This document shows positions 10,601 to 18,052 of a DNA stretch of 64,000 bases, piece after piece (positions within the stretch are counted from its first letter, which is position 1; every line of letters starts with the position of its first letter). The notes below the pieces were generated by a model. That model saw only the letters and a list, made by a program, of their open reading frames with translations, was not told the DNA's origin and did no database searches. The DNA lies in NCBI GenBank assembly GCA_019418225.1, contig DYCF01000013.1, forward strand, positions 1-64,000, read 5' to 3'. Source of the DNA: Clostridiales bacterium. Lineage in GTDB: Bacteria; Bacillota; Clostridia; Lachnospirales; Cellulosilyticaceae. The position numbers and the translations under genes are program-made.

Positions 10601-11122
10601 TTAAACCACCTCTACTTCTTCAAATAAAATTCCCTGTACTTGCCTTCTTAATAGACTTTCTACCACAGCTAAGCTCACTATTAAGTACACACCTTTTACA
10701 TCCTTTAATTGAAAAACATGATGATCGCCTATTTTCTCTCTATCTAAAATTATTTTTTTCTCCAGGCCATCTGGATAAAATAATGCCTTTTCACTTAATG
10801 CCTCAATATGGTCCGTTATAATGTGATAATATATTTCCTCTCTTTGCGTTTCCTTATGAATAATCACTACCTTCTTGCTAATCAGTTCATCTTCATACAT
10901 ATCCAAAACACCTTGTACAACCTCAGATGCCATATACACAGGATTTTGAATAAAATCTGAATAAGCTTCATCCCCTTTTCCTACAACATAAAGGAAGCTT
11001 GTATCATTTAACTGATTAGCTTCTTCTTTATGGAAAACTTGATGCTTGCCATTCATATCAAAATCTCTTAGCTTAAAACTATATGATAAGTGCTGGTCTT
11101 GTTTCATAATAAAGTAACGCAT
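10601..11122 (-). CDS. Uncharacterised protein between the pentapeptide and PAAR-like genes
   Basis: 173 residues, soluble, no signal peptide. It begins MRYFIMKQDQHLSYSF and has a middle section (YMASEVVQGVLDMYEDEL) and a C-terminal VYLIVSLAVVESLLRR. The layout loosely recalls Imm11-type (DUF1629) proteins, which share a display-of-residue-then-helix pattern; I would not assign it on that basis. It starts two bases past the stop of the pentapeptide gene behind GGAG and abuts the DUF4280 gene. Tight linkage to the spike tip and toxin suggests an effector adaptor or chaperone. Confidence 0.5.
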   Translation of the reverse strand: MRYFIMKQDQHLSYSFKLRDFDMNGKHQVFHKEEANQLNDTSFLYVVGKGDEAYSDFIQNPVYMASEVVQGVLDMYEDELISKKVVIIHKETQREEIYYHIITDHIEALSEKALFYPDGLEKKIILDREKIGDHHVFQLKDVKGVYLIVSLAVVESLLRRQVQGILFEEVEVV

Positions 11123-11123
11123 A

Positions 11124-12116
11124 TTAACTCCTTTCTATATGGATGCTTTGTAACTGAATAGGGGAAAGATGTAAATAAGGTACATCTACATCTGAGAATA
11201 TTGCTTCAGTTAAATCTGCCTCCTCAAAATCTACATTTTCAAAATGACTTTCTCTAAAATCACTATTCTTAAGTAATGCCCCTTTAAAACTACAATTTTT
11301 TAGTTCACACTCTTTAAATTTTCCCCCTAAAAAGGCGGCTTTTGAAAAATCTATATCCTCTAACTGACACTTTTCAAAAACTGCAAAGTAAAGCTGTTTT
11401 TCTTTTAAATGACCGCCTTTGAAATTACCTTCATACCAATAACTACATACCAGTTGGTCTTCCTTTTCTGCACTTAATTTAAGTGCTTCTTCCCAGTCTT
11501 CTTGTGTTTTAGGATAACGATCTACTTGTAAAATAATTTCACTATGATCACGATATTCACCCCATCTTATAATCCATAACTCACACTTGGGAATGGCCTT
11601 AAAATCCGCATTACTTTCTATATCTTTTAAAGTAAAACGTAGCAAGTGTGCAATCAGTCCATTTACTTCCTTAACTTCATCAAATATTCTATTTAAAATA
11701 TCATATTGGTTAATCTTGCCTACATATCTTTTTCCCTCAGCGATAAGCTTATCCCAACGTTTATTAAGTTCTTCAAATAAAAAACTAATATCGAGTTTCA
11801 CCATAACAGGAGCTTCATCTAAATACCAACTTACATCATAAGCATGTAATAATACGGTGTATTGACGCGCTATTAAATCTATCCTTAAGAATGAAAATTG
11901 AAAATGTACAATCTCATCTTTATGTGCTTTTTCAACCTGTTCTTTAAGCTTTGTAAAACCTTCCAATATCACTTCTTCTAATTTCTTACTTTGTTTTTGA
12001 AGGTGTTCCCAAAAGCCCATTTTATAGTCTTCTAACACTTCATTTGCATAGGTTGTAAAATGTGTTAATGCTTCTTGTCTTGTCACCTTAACTATCATTC
12101 CTTTCGCTGTGCTCAA
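11124..12116 (-). pseudogene. Pentapeptide-repeat protein, 5' end cut off by IS110
   Basis: The C-terminal 80 residues carry pentapeptide repeats (FSKAAFLGGKFKECELKN and following). The rest is a helical domain of about 230 residues with no family I recognise. The apparent start is TTG at 12116 without a ribosome-binding site. The missing beginning lies across the IS element: GTG at 13746, behind AGGAGGG, encodes MKKRNLEVDIANKPL. Joining at the shared CAAGG gives an in-frame 344-residue protein reading ...NKPLSTAKGMIVKV. Pentapeptide proteins occur as adaptors or effectors near VgrG genes in type VI loci. The 3' part could still be made if the transposon supplies transcription and an internal start, but it has lost its native start. 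Confidence 0.8.
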
Positions 12117-12118
12117 GG

Positions 12119-12387
12119 CACAAAAATTTATGAAAAATGTTTAAGCCCCTATACCTTTGGCAATACTTTTAGTAAGTAAACAATTATACTACAGAGCACG
12201 GGAGGAGAATTGACGATTCCTCTACGGGAAATCCCGTATCTTAACATGTGCCGAATACTTTATCCAAGTACAAATAATTGTGCCATTGAGCACGTACACT
12301 AATCTTTGCATAAGCAAAGCCTTGTTTATTCTTAAGTATTCAGTCAATGATTGTTTGCTTTATTTTTTTGCCTAAAGGAGTGTTTAA
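12119..12387 (+). ncRNA. Putative IS110 bridge-RNA region (left end)
   Basis: IS110-group elements encode a structured bridge RNA in the non-coding left end that pairs with target and donor DNA. This interval is non-coding, has the right position and size, and shows foldable parts: a perfect stem-loop (ACGGG, AAAT, CCCGT) at 12224-12237 and GAGCACG at two places. I did not resolve the guide loops. The assignment rests mainly on family knowledge. Confidence 0.4.
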
Positions 12388-13653
12388 ATGCTTAAAATTG
12401 TATATCCTATTTGTTGTGGCATAGACGTTCACAAAAAATTTGTTGTCGCTACACTTGCCACTACTAACTCCAATAATGTTACAACCTATCAAACTAAGCA
12501 GTTTTCTACTTTTACCGATGATTTACTCAACCTAGCCTCTTGGCTTAAGGATAATAACTGTTCTGAAGTCTGTATGGAATCCACAGGTAAGTATTGGATT
12601 CCTATTTTTAATGTCCTTGAAACTTCTTGCCACATCATTTTAGCTAATCCTAAATATATTAAAGCTATTCCTGGTAAGAAAACAGACAAGAAAGATTCTA
12701 TCTGGATTGCTGATCTTCATAAACATGGTCTTGTTCGTAGCAGTTTGATTCACCCTAAGCCTATTCGTGATCTTAAAGATGTTGTACGTTATAGACGTAA
12801 ACTTGTTAGTATGCGTTCTAGTGAAAAAAATAGAGTTCAAAACTCCCTAACTGTCTCTAATATCATGATTGCTAGTGTTGTTTCTGACACCTTCGGTAAA
12901 TCTAGCTCTGCTATTATTAATCATATGATTTCTTCTCCTGAAGATACAAATTTTGACTACGAATCTTTACTTCATAAAAAACTTAAATCTAAAACCTCAG
13001 ATATAGGACGCTCCATTGCCCATCATACACTTTCTGCTACACAAGCCTCCAAAATGTCTGTGGCTTTTAAGCACTTTGATTACATTAATGAGTGTATTGA
13101 TTTAATGGATGAAACCATAGCAATTCTTACATCTCCTTTTCAGAGTGAAATCAATCATATTTGTACCATTCCTGGTATAAAAGAGCTTGCTGCAACAACT
13201 ATAGTTTCTGAAATAGGTGTTGATATGTCTAAGTTTGATAGTTCTAAACATTTATGTTCCTGGGCTGGGCTTACACCCCAAAATAATGAAAGTGCGGGCA
13301 AAAAGAAAAGTGTTCGTATCAGTAAAGCTGGCTCCTATCTAAAACCTCTCCTTGTTCAATGTGCCCTTGCAGCTATTAAAGATAAAGATAGTCCATTTCG
13401 TATTAAATATGAACGTATCAAACGGCGTCGTGGTCATAAGCGTGCCTTAATTGCAATCGCCAGAACCATGCTAACCTGTATTTACCACATACTTTCTAAA
13501 GAAGAGGATTTTAATCATGAATTGTATTTAACCTCTGTAATTAAAGAACCTTCAGTTATCCCAAGTACTTATCAGCTCAATCAAGCCATTCTTTTATTAC
13601 AACAAAACGGTTATACAGTAAATATTTTAGATCCTATACTTCCTTCAACTTAG
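12388..13653 (+). CDS. IS110-family transposase (DEDD recombinase)
   Basis: 421 residues. The N-terminal RuvC-like DEDD domain opens with CGIDVHKKFVVATL (Asp13) and continues with ESTGKYWIP and GKKTDKKDS. The C-terminal Transposase_20 domain contains ICTIPGIKELAATTIVSEIG, FDSSKHLCSWAGLTP and GKKKSVRISKAGS, which includes the region of the catalytic serine in this family. The length is typical. The ATG follows AAAGGAG with good spacing. The gene runs against the surrounding operon, and its start and stop look intact, so the element may be active. Confidence 0.95.
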   Translation: MLKIVYPICCGIDVHKKFVVATLATTNSNNVTTYQTKQFSTFTDDLLNLASWLKDNNCSEVCMESTGKYWIPIFNVLETSCHIILANPKYIKAIPGKKTDKKDSIWIADLHKHGLVRSSLIHPKPIRDLKDVVRYRRKLVSMRSSEKNRVQNSLTVSNIMIASVVSDTFGKSSSAIINHMISSPEDTNFDYESLLHKKLKSKTSDIGRSIAHHTLSATQASKMSVAFKHFDYINECIDLMDETIAILTSPFQSEINHICTIPGIKELAATTIVSEIGVDMSKFDSSKHLCSWAGLTPQNNESAGKKKSVRISKAGSYLKPLLVQCALAAIKDKDSPFRIKYERIKRRRGHKRALIAIARTMLTCIYHILSKEEDFNHELYLTSVIKEPSVIPSTYQLNQAILLLQQNGYTVNILDPILPST

Positions 13654-13706
13654 CCCACAGTATAAATTTTAATGTCTTATTTGTCGCTTCTTGGAGTTAT
13701 CCAAGG

Positions 13707-13746
13707 GCTTGTTTGCTATGTCTACTTCTAGGTTTCTTTTTTTCAC
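13707..13746 (-). pseudogene. 5' fragment of the interrupted pentapeptide gene
   Basis: Starts with GTG 5 nt after AGGAGGG, directly behind the stop of the VgrG-like gene at 13757. It encodes MKKRNLEVDIANKPL before running into the IS element. Translation would continue a few codons into the IS and stop. It shows the native start and operon position of the gene at 11124-12116. Confidence 0.75.
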
Positions 13747-13756
13747 ACTATCCCTC

Positions 13757-15175
13757 CTAATCTACTTTTACTTGAGTCCCTTCTAATCTTATATTGCCCG
13801 CTTCATCTAAAAGTACCCTGCCACCCTTATCACAAGCTATCTCTACTGTTTCTAAAGCCGTCATTGTTAAATCTTCTTTTACCTCAATTTGAATAGTCTC
13901 TTCTGCAGTGACATGCACACTTTTTTGTCCATATAAACTAATAGCACCATTTTGACCAACTGTAAGAACTGCTACGCTGCCATTACATGCAATGCGTATA
14001 CCTTCTGGTGCTAATTTCACTTCTTTGTCATGAACTGTTCCTAAATACTTGACATCTGGATTACTCATACGATCTGTGCCACCTGTAGGTGTGTCATAAA
14101 TGCTTACGGCACTTAATGCAACTGAATCTTTAGTATACTTAGTTGGAAAATAAACACGCACTGTATCACCAATCTCTGGCATACAATACCAACCACTTCC
14201 ATCATTAGAAGCAGACATTGTAGAATATGGAAACCAATAGGCTTTTGCTTCATCCTGACTCTCATCTATATCTAGATGTACCTTTACTTTGTCCTCATTA
14301 GGCACTAAAATTTTTCCCCCTAATGAGACCCCTACTAAATGCATAGGAAAAATCTCAATTTCTTTTAGTCCCGATTTAATTTGTAATTCATAGTGATTAA
14401 CAAATAATCCTTCAATTAACTCATAGGTAAACTTTTTAATATAGAAGGTGTGGCCATTTAACACAATATGATGCATAAGATATAAAATTTCATCTGCTTC
14501 TACTTCATAAATGGTATAACTTACTTCATAAGTTGGCGTTGCTGTATTAGCTTTTACTTTATAGTAGTTATCTAAATCCTTTTTGACATTAATTTTTTTA
14601 ATCACCATTTCTGGCGCTTTTACACTGGCTACTGCAGCATAAAAGCGAATGCCTTGTACTTCTACAGCTGGGAATAAACCTTCATTAAATGTAGAAGTAA
14701 TACGCTTAACAAATTGCCAATCTGTTTCCTCATACTGTACTAAAAGCTGTCCTATAGGTACATTAGGGATATTTAAAATACATTCTGCATGACTATAGTT
14801 CTTTACAATGCTTTTTATGACCTCATGATAAGTCATATTAATATCTTGAAAAGACCTAGAGTGCCTTGTGATATCCATTAAATAAGTATAGCTTTTAGCT
14901 TCTAAATAAAGCCAATAAACTTCTGCTTCAAAACGCACACTCACTTTCGTAGCAATCCCATAAAATAAGCTTATTTTCTTATCTTTATCTTCTACATAAA
15001 GCTCAATAGGATAATTAGAACCCGTGGCATGAATAAGCTCTTCTTTTCCTTCTTCCTTTAATAAGGCCTTAACATATGCTGTAGTATGTTCCCCCATATT
15101 ACCTTGTATTTTGCAATTTGCTATTCCCTCCACTTCATAACCTGATAATCTCAAATTTTGAAATCCATATGCCAT
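13757..15175 (-). CDS. VgrG/gpD-like spike protein B
   Basis: 472 residues. The N-terminal half has the late-control-gene-D fold pattern (SRSFQDINMTYHEVIK near 115 and LLVQYEETDWQFVKRI near 150). The middle carries the OB-fold-like part (GSGWYCMPEIGDTVRVYFP near 330). The C-terminus is a short series of strands (VHVTAEETIQIEVKEDL) like the VgrG needle. It is clearly paralogous to the neighbouring 15194-16621 gene and to the front of the Rhs toxin. In contractile systems VgrG trimers form the piercing spike and carry effectors. Here it would precede the pentapeptide gene and PAAR-like gene in one transcript. Confidence 0.75.
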   Translation of the reverse strand: MAYGFQNLRLSGYEVEGIANCKIQGNMGEHTTAYVKALLKEEGKEELIHATGSNYPIELYVEDKDKKISLFYGIATKVSVRFEAEVYWLYLEAKSYTYLMDITRHSRSFQDINMTYHEVIKSIVKNYSHAECILNIPNVPIGQLLVQYEETDWQFVKRITSTFNEGLFPAVEVQGIRFYAAVASVKAPEMVIKKINVKKDLDNYYKVKANTATPTYEVSYTIYEVEADEILYLMHHIVLNGHTFYIKKFTYELIEGLFVNHYELQIKSGLKEIEIFPMHLVGVSLGGKILVPNEDKVKVHLDIDESQDEAKAYWFPYSTMSASNDGSGWYCMPEIGDTVRVYFPTKYTKDSVALSAVSIYDTPTGGTDRMSNPDVKYLGTVHDKEVKLAPEGIRIACNGSVAVLTVGQNGAISLYGQKSVHVTAEETIQIEVKEDLTMTALETVEIACDKGGRVLLDEAGNIRLEGTQVKVD

Positions 15176-15193
15176 CTTTATCCTCCTCTCTAT

Positions 15194-16621
15194 CTATGAA
15201 TTCTCATATATTTCTTTTGCATTTAGTTTAGTGATTCCACCTGGTAACATTTCAATATGCCCTTCAGCTTCACATAATAAATCTATCTTCTTGTCTGCAC
15301 TTATCATTGCTTCCTTTTCAGCTCTTAATGAAACATCCTCTATAGCTGTAATGGATATATTATCAATGCCACTTACTTCCACGCTACCATCTAGTTTTAA
15401 GTTAATTTGTCCATTGCCACTATCAGCTACAATAAACACGCCTTCCGGTGTAAAAATAACCTGCTTATCTTGTGCTGTACTTATATTCTTATTGGTAGGA
15501 TCCCCCATCATATCCCCTTCTTGAGGTGTATCTGGTGTATGGGATTTAATATTTGTAATAACATATCCTTCTTTTTCATCATGTATAGGAAAATAAGCCC
15601 TAACGCTTTCCCCTATCTCAGGCATGCAATACCAGCCACTTCCACCTGAAGATGCTGATACGGTGGAATAAGGAAACCAGTAAGCTTTTGCCACATCTTG
15701 TGCATTATCTATTTCAAGTTGTACACGTACTCTATTACGTTGTACTTGTAATATAACCCCATCAATCGAAACACCTGTGATTCTTTCGTTATAGAGCTTC
15801 TTTTGACGTAACCCCTTTTTTTGACGTAAGAAGTAATAGCTAATTAATTCACCACCTTCTAGTTTTCTCTCAATATGATGAATATAAAATGTCATTTCTT
15901 TATAATTTACTTCTGTTCCTAATGACAAATAATCATATGCACCTACCTTGTAGGTCACATAATGAATAGGTGCCATATCTGGTAAGCTATTGCTTTGTAT
16001 TTCATTGTAATCCTGTAAGTCTTTGCTAATTTCATAAGGCAAATCTTCCCAATTTACCTTTGCATATTGCCTTGGCACGCCTGCATGATATCTTATATTT
16101 GTAAAACCATTTTCAGGATACAAACCAGCTTGATATCTTGAGATAAAACGCTTAATAAAAGCCCAATCTGTTTCTTCATATTGCACCACCAGTTCCCCAA
16201 TGGGCTCATTAGGAATTTCAAGTAAACAATCACTTTGAGGATAATCTTTCATAATGCTCTTAATCACTTCATGGGAAGTCATATTAATATCTTGAAAAGA
16301 CCTTGAGCGTCTTGTGATATCCATACCATAGGTATAACTACTTGCCTCTAGGTACAGACTATATAAATCTCCTTCTGTATTAATACTGATTTTCCTAATA
16401 TGTCCTTGAAAAAGTGAAGTTGCCTCTTCACCTGCATAATAGAGATTAATAACTTGGTCTAGTTCATGAATCATTTCTGCTCGCATTTCATCTGTTAAAA
16501 TAGCTTGTAAAATTAATGTGCTATGATTGTTAATCGTTTCTTCTATATGTATTTTTTTAATATAGAGGACTTGACAAAGTGTAATCTTGAGTTCCTTATA
16601 AGTAATGATTGACTGCTTCAT
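15194..16621 (-). CDS. VgrG/gpD-like spike protein A
   Basis: 475 residues from the ATG at 16621, which sits 4 nt behind GGGGGAG; an upstream ATG at 16639 overlaps the preceding stop and lacks a site. It has the same layout as the next gene: SRSFQDINMTSHEVIK, GELVVQYEETDWAFIKRF, GSGWYCMPEIGESVRAYFP, then a strand-rich end (GQINLKLDGSVEVSGIDN). Two related spike genes in tandem, plus a third spike fused to Rhs, suggest either a heteromeric spike or alternative effector carriers. Confidence 0.75.
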   Translation of the reverse strand: MKQSIITYKELKITLCQVLYIKKIHIEETINNHSTLILQAILTDEMRAEMIHELDQVINLYYAGEEATSLFQGHIRKISINTEGDLYSLYLEASSYTYGMDITRRSRSFQDINMTSHEVIKSIMKDYPQSDCLLEIPNEPIGELVVQYEETDWAFIKRFISRYQAGLYPENGFTNIRYHAGVPRQYAKVNWEDLPYEISKDLQDYNEIQSNSLPDMAPIHYVTYKVGAYDYLSLGTEVNYKEMTFYIHHIERKLEGGELISYYFLRQKKGLRQKKLYNERITGVSIDGVILQVQRNRVRVQLEIDNAQDVAKAYWFPYSTVSASSGGSGWYCMPEIGESVRAYFPIHDEKEGYVITNIKSHTPDTPQEGDMMGDPTNKNISTAQDKQVIFTPEGVFIVADSGNGQINLKLDGSVEVSGIDNISITAIEDVSLRAEKEAMISADKKIDLLCEAEGHIEMLPGGITKLNAKEIYENS

Positions 16622-16638
16622 ACTTACTCCCCCTATCA

Positions 16639-17244
16639 TTACATATTTTCATTCATTTCTAATACAAGTGCTTCAAGTAATAAGCACCCTACCTCATTTG
16701 TTTCCAAGCAATTCAAATTACCCATTATGCGTCTTTCATTTTTATGTACAAAGAGAATAATATTATAAATCCAGCCTTTTTTAGAGGGTGTACGATAACT
16801 TAAATAATCTAATTTCTCTAATGCTATGGCCTTTTGGATTCCTATATAAGCTGGTATCTTTTTAAAGTTTTCTTCCATTTCAACCTTATATTCTTCTATA
16901 GTTTTTATAGGTAAATTTTCATCAACATAAGTAAACATTTCACAAATACAATGGCGATTACTTGTAAATACTATAGCCTTTTCATCTGTTGTCACTTCAT
17001 CAAAGAAATTTTTTGCAAGTCTCAAAGGTAGTTTCTCCTCGAAGTACTTCTTGCGTTCAAATTCTAATTTAATGCCATCTAATTCTAGTGTGTCTTGCTT
17101 AATTTGACTTCTTACTTCATCCAATGTCAACTTTTTTACGGTTTGACTTTCCTTAGCTGCTTCTAACTTTTGTGCAGCTTCTTCTCTTTTTTGCTGTCTA
17201 CTTGCTCTTTCTAACTGTGCTATTTTTTCATCTAAAAATGTCAT
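16639..17244 (-). CDS. Uncharacterised protein with charged N-terminal coiled coil
   Basis: 201 residues. Residues 1-65 are highly charged and probably coiled coil (ASRQQKREEAAQKLEAAKES). The remainder is a compact alpha/beta region (CICEMFTYVDENLPIKTIEEY, then YNIILFVHKNERRIMGNLNC). I do not recognise the family; the C-terminal part vaguely recalls DcrB/DUF1795-like proteins that occur near T6SS adaptors. It starts behind AAGGAGTGAG and its stop overlaps the reading start region of the VgrG-like gene. The close link to spike genes suggests a loading or adaptor role. Confidence 0.45.
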   Translation of the reverse strand: MTFLDEKIAQLERASRQQKREEAAQKLEAAKESQTVKKLTLDEVRSQIKQDTLELDGIKLEFERKKYFEEKLPLRLAKNFFDEVTTDEKAIVFTSNRHCICEMFTYVDENLPIKTIEEYKVEMEENFKKIPAYIGIQKAIALEKLDYLSYRTPSKKGWIYNIILFVHKNERRIMGNLNCLETNEVGCLLLEALVLEMNENM

Positions 17245-17261
17245 TTACTCACTCCTTTCTA

Positions 17262-18038
17262 TTAATCTACTAAAATGCCCTTTCCAAATCCCTTACGATA
17301 ATTTTTCTTTTGTTCACCTCTTTGAATCCTTCTTAATATATTAGAAAGCCCTTCATAAAGTGTCATCTGAGATGCTTCATTATTTATTGGTTCATCTTTT
17401 GCATTTAAGTACGCTTCTAAAACGTTGCGTTCTAAAAAACCATTATTTTGTAAAGTTAAAAAACAAAACTGTAGGTCTATCGCTTCTAAAGGGTGATATT
17501 TTAATGCTTCTTTGGCAAATTCCATAACTATTTCAGGCACCAAAGTAACTTTACCCTTTCCTGAATAAGGAACATATATACGGTTTACAGTATCATATTC
17601 TGTATTAAAGTCATAAAAGTCTTGATAGTTCATACGTAGCCTTGCACCTTTTTTTAATTTAAAGCGGCATAACTCTATTTCTGTTTCTTTACAACTTGTA
17701 TTGTAGTCTAAGTAAATTTGTGAAACATAACGTATAAAGTCTTTTTCTTTATCTTTATCTAAACAGTTCACTTTTAAAAGTGTTAAACGATCATTACTAA
17801 GGTAAGGTACTTCATATGCAGCTTTTAAAACATATAATATGCCTTGTAAAAAGATAATTCCTGGTTGAATGATTAAACAGTGCTCATTAACTGTTATTTC
17901 ACAACCGCTTAATACACCTTCTACATAATCTTTTAGATAAACTTGTAAAAGTTCCCTTGGAAAGTCTCTTAAGCATTCCAGCATCTCTATCTTCAGTAGA
18001 CGTCCTTTTTCAAATAATGGATAGGTTGCACTAAACAC
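17262..18038 (-). CDS. Uncharacterised, possible baseplate or adaptor component
   Basis: 258 residues from a GTG 8 nt after AGGAGG. The N-terminal pattern (FEKGRLLKIEMLECLRDFPR, then VEGVLSGCEITV and IIQPGIIFLQGILYVL) resembles the shoulder domain of phage receptor-binding and TssK-type baseplate proteins, where a short entry segment leads to a Gly-rich beta barrel. That is a resemblance by eye only. The remainder is helical with a basic tail. It sits between the Hsp70-like gene and the spike genes, which fits a structural connector. Confidence 0.4.
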   Translation of the reverse strand: MFSATYPLFEKGRLLKIEMLECLRDFPRELLQVYLKDYVEGVLSGCEITVNEHCLIIQPGIIFLQGILYVLKAAYEVPYLSNDRLTLLKVNCLDKDKEKDFIRYVSQIYLDYNTSCKETEIELCRFKLKKGARLRMNYQDFYDFNTEYDTVNRIYVPYSGKGKVTLVPEIVMEFAKEALKYHPLEAIDLQFCFLTLQNNGFLERNVLEAYLNAKDEPINNEASQMTLYEGLSNILRRIQRGEQKKNYRKGFGKGILVD

Positions 18039-18052
18039 CTTTTTTCCTCCTT

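Larger units (their letters stand above)
12119..13706 (+). mobile_element. IS110-family insertion sequence (about 1588 bp)
   Basis: It contains one transposase gene with 269 nt of non-coding DNA before it and about 50 nt after. The ends are placed by reconstructing the interrupted pentapeptide gene: CAAGG occurs at 12114-12118 and again at 13702-13706, and keeping one copy restores the frame. No terminal inverted repeats are visible, as is usual for this family. The 5-nt ambiguity means the element could equally be 12114-13701. Confidence 0.85.

Noticed and set aside
16621..16639. Upstream ATG of the VgrG-like protein A
   Set aside because: It overlaps the stop of the preceding gene and has no site, whereas ATG 16621 follows GGGGGAG.
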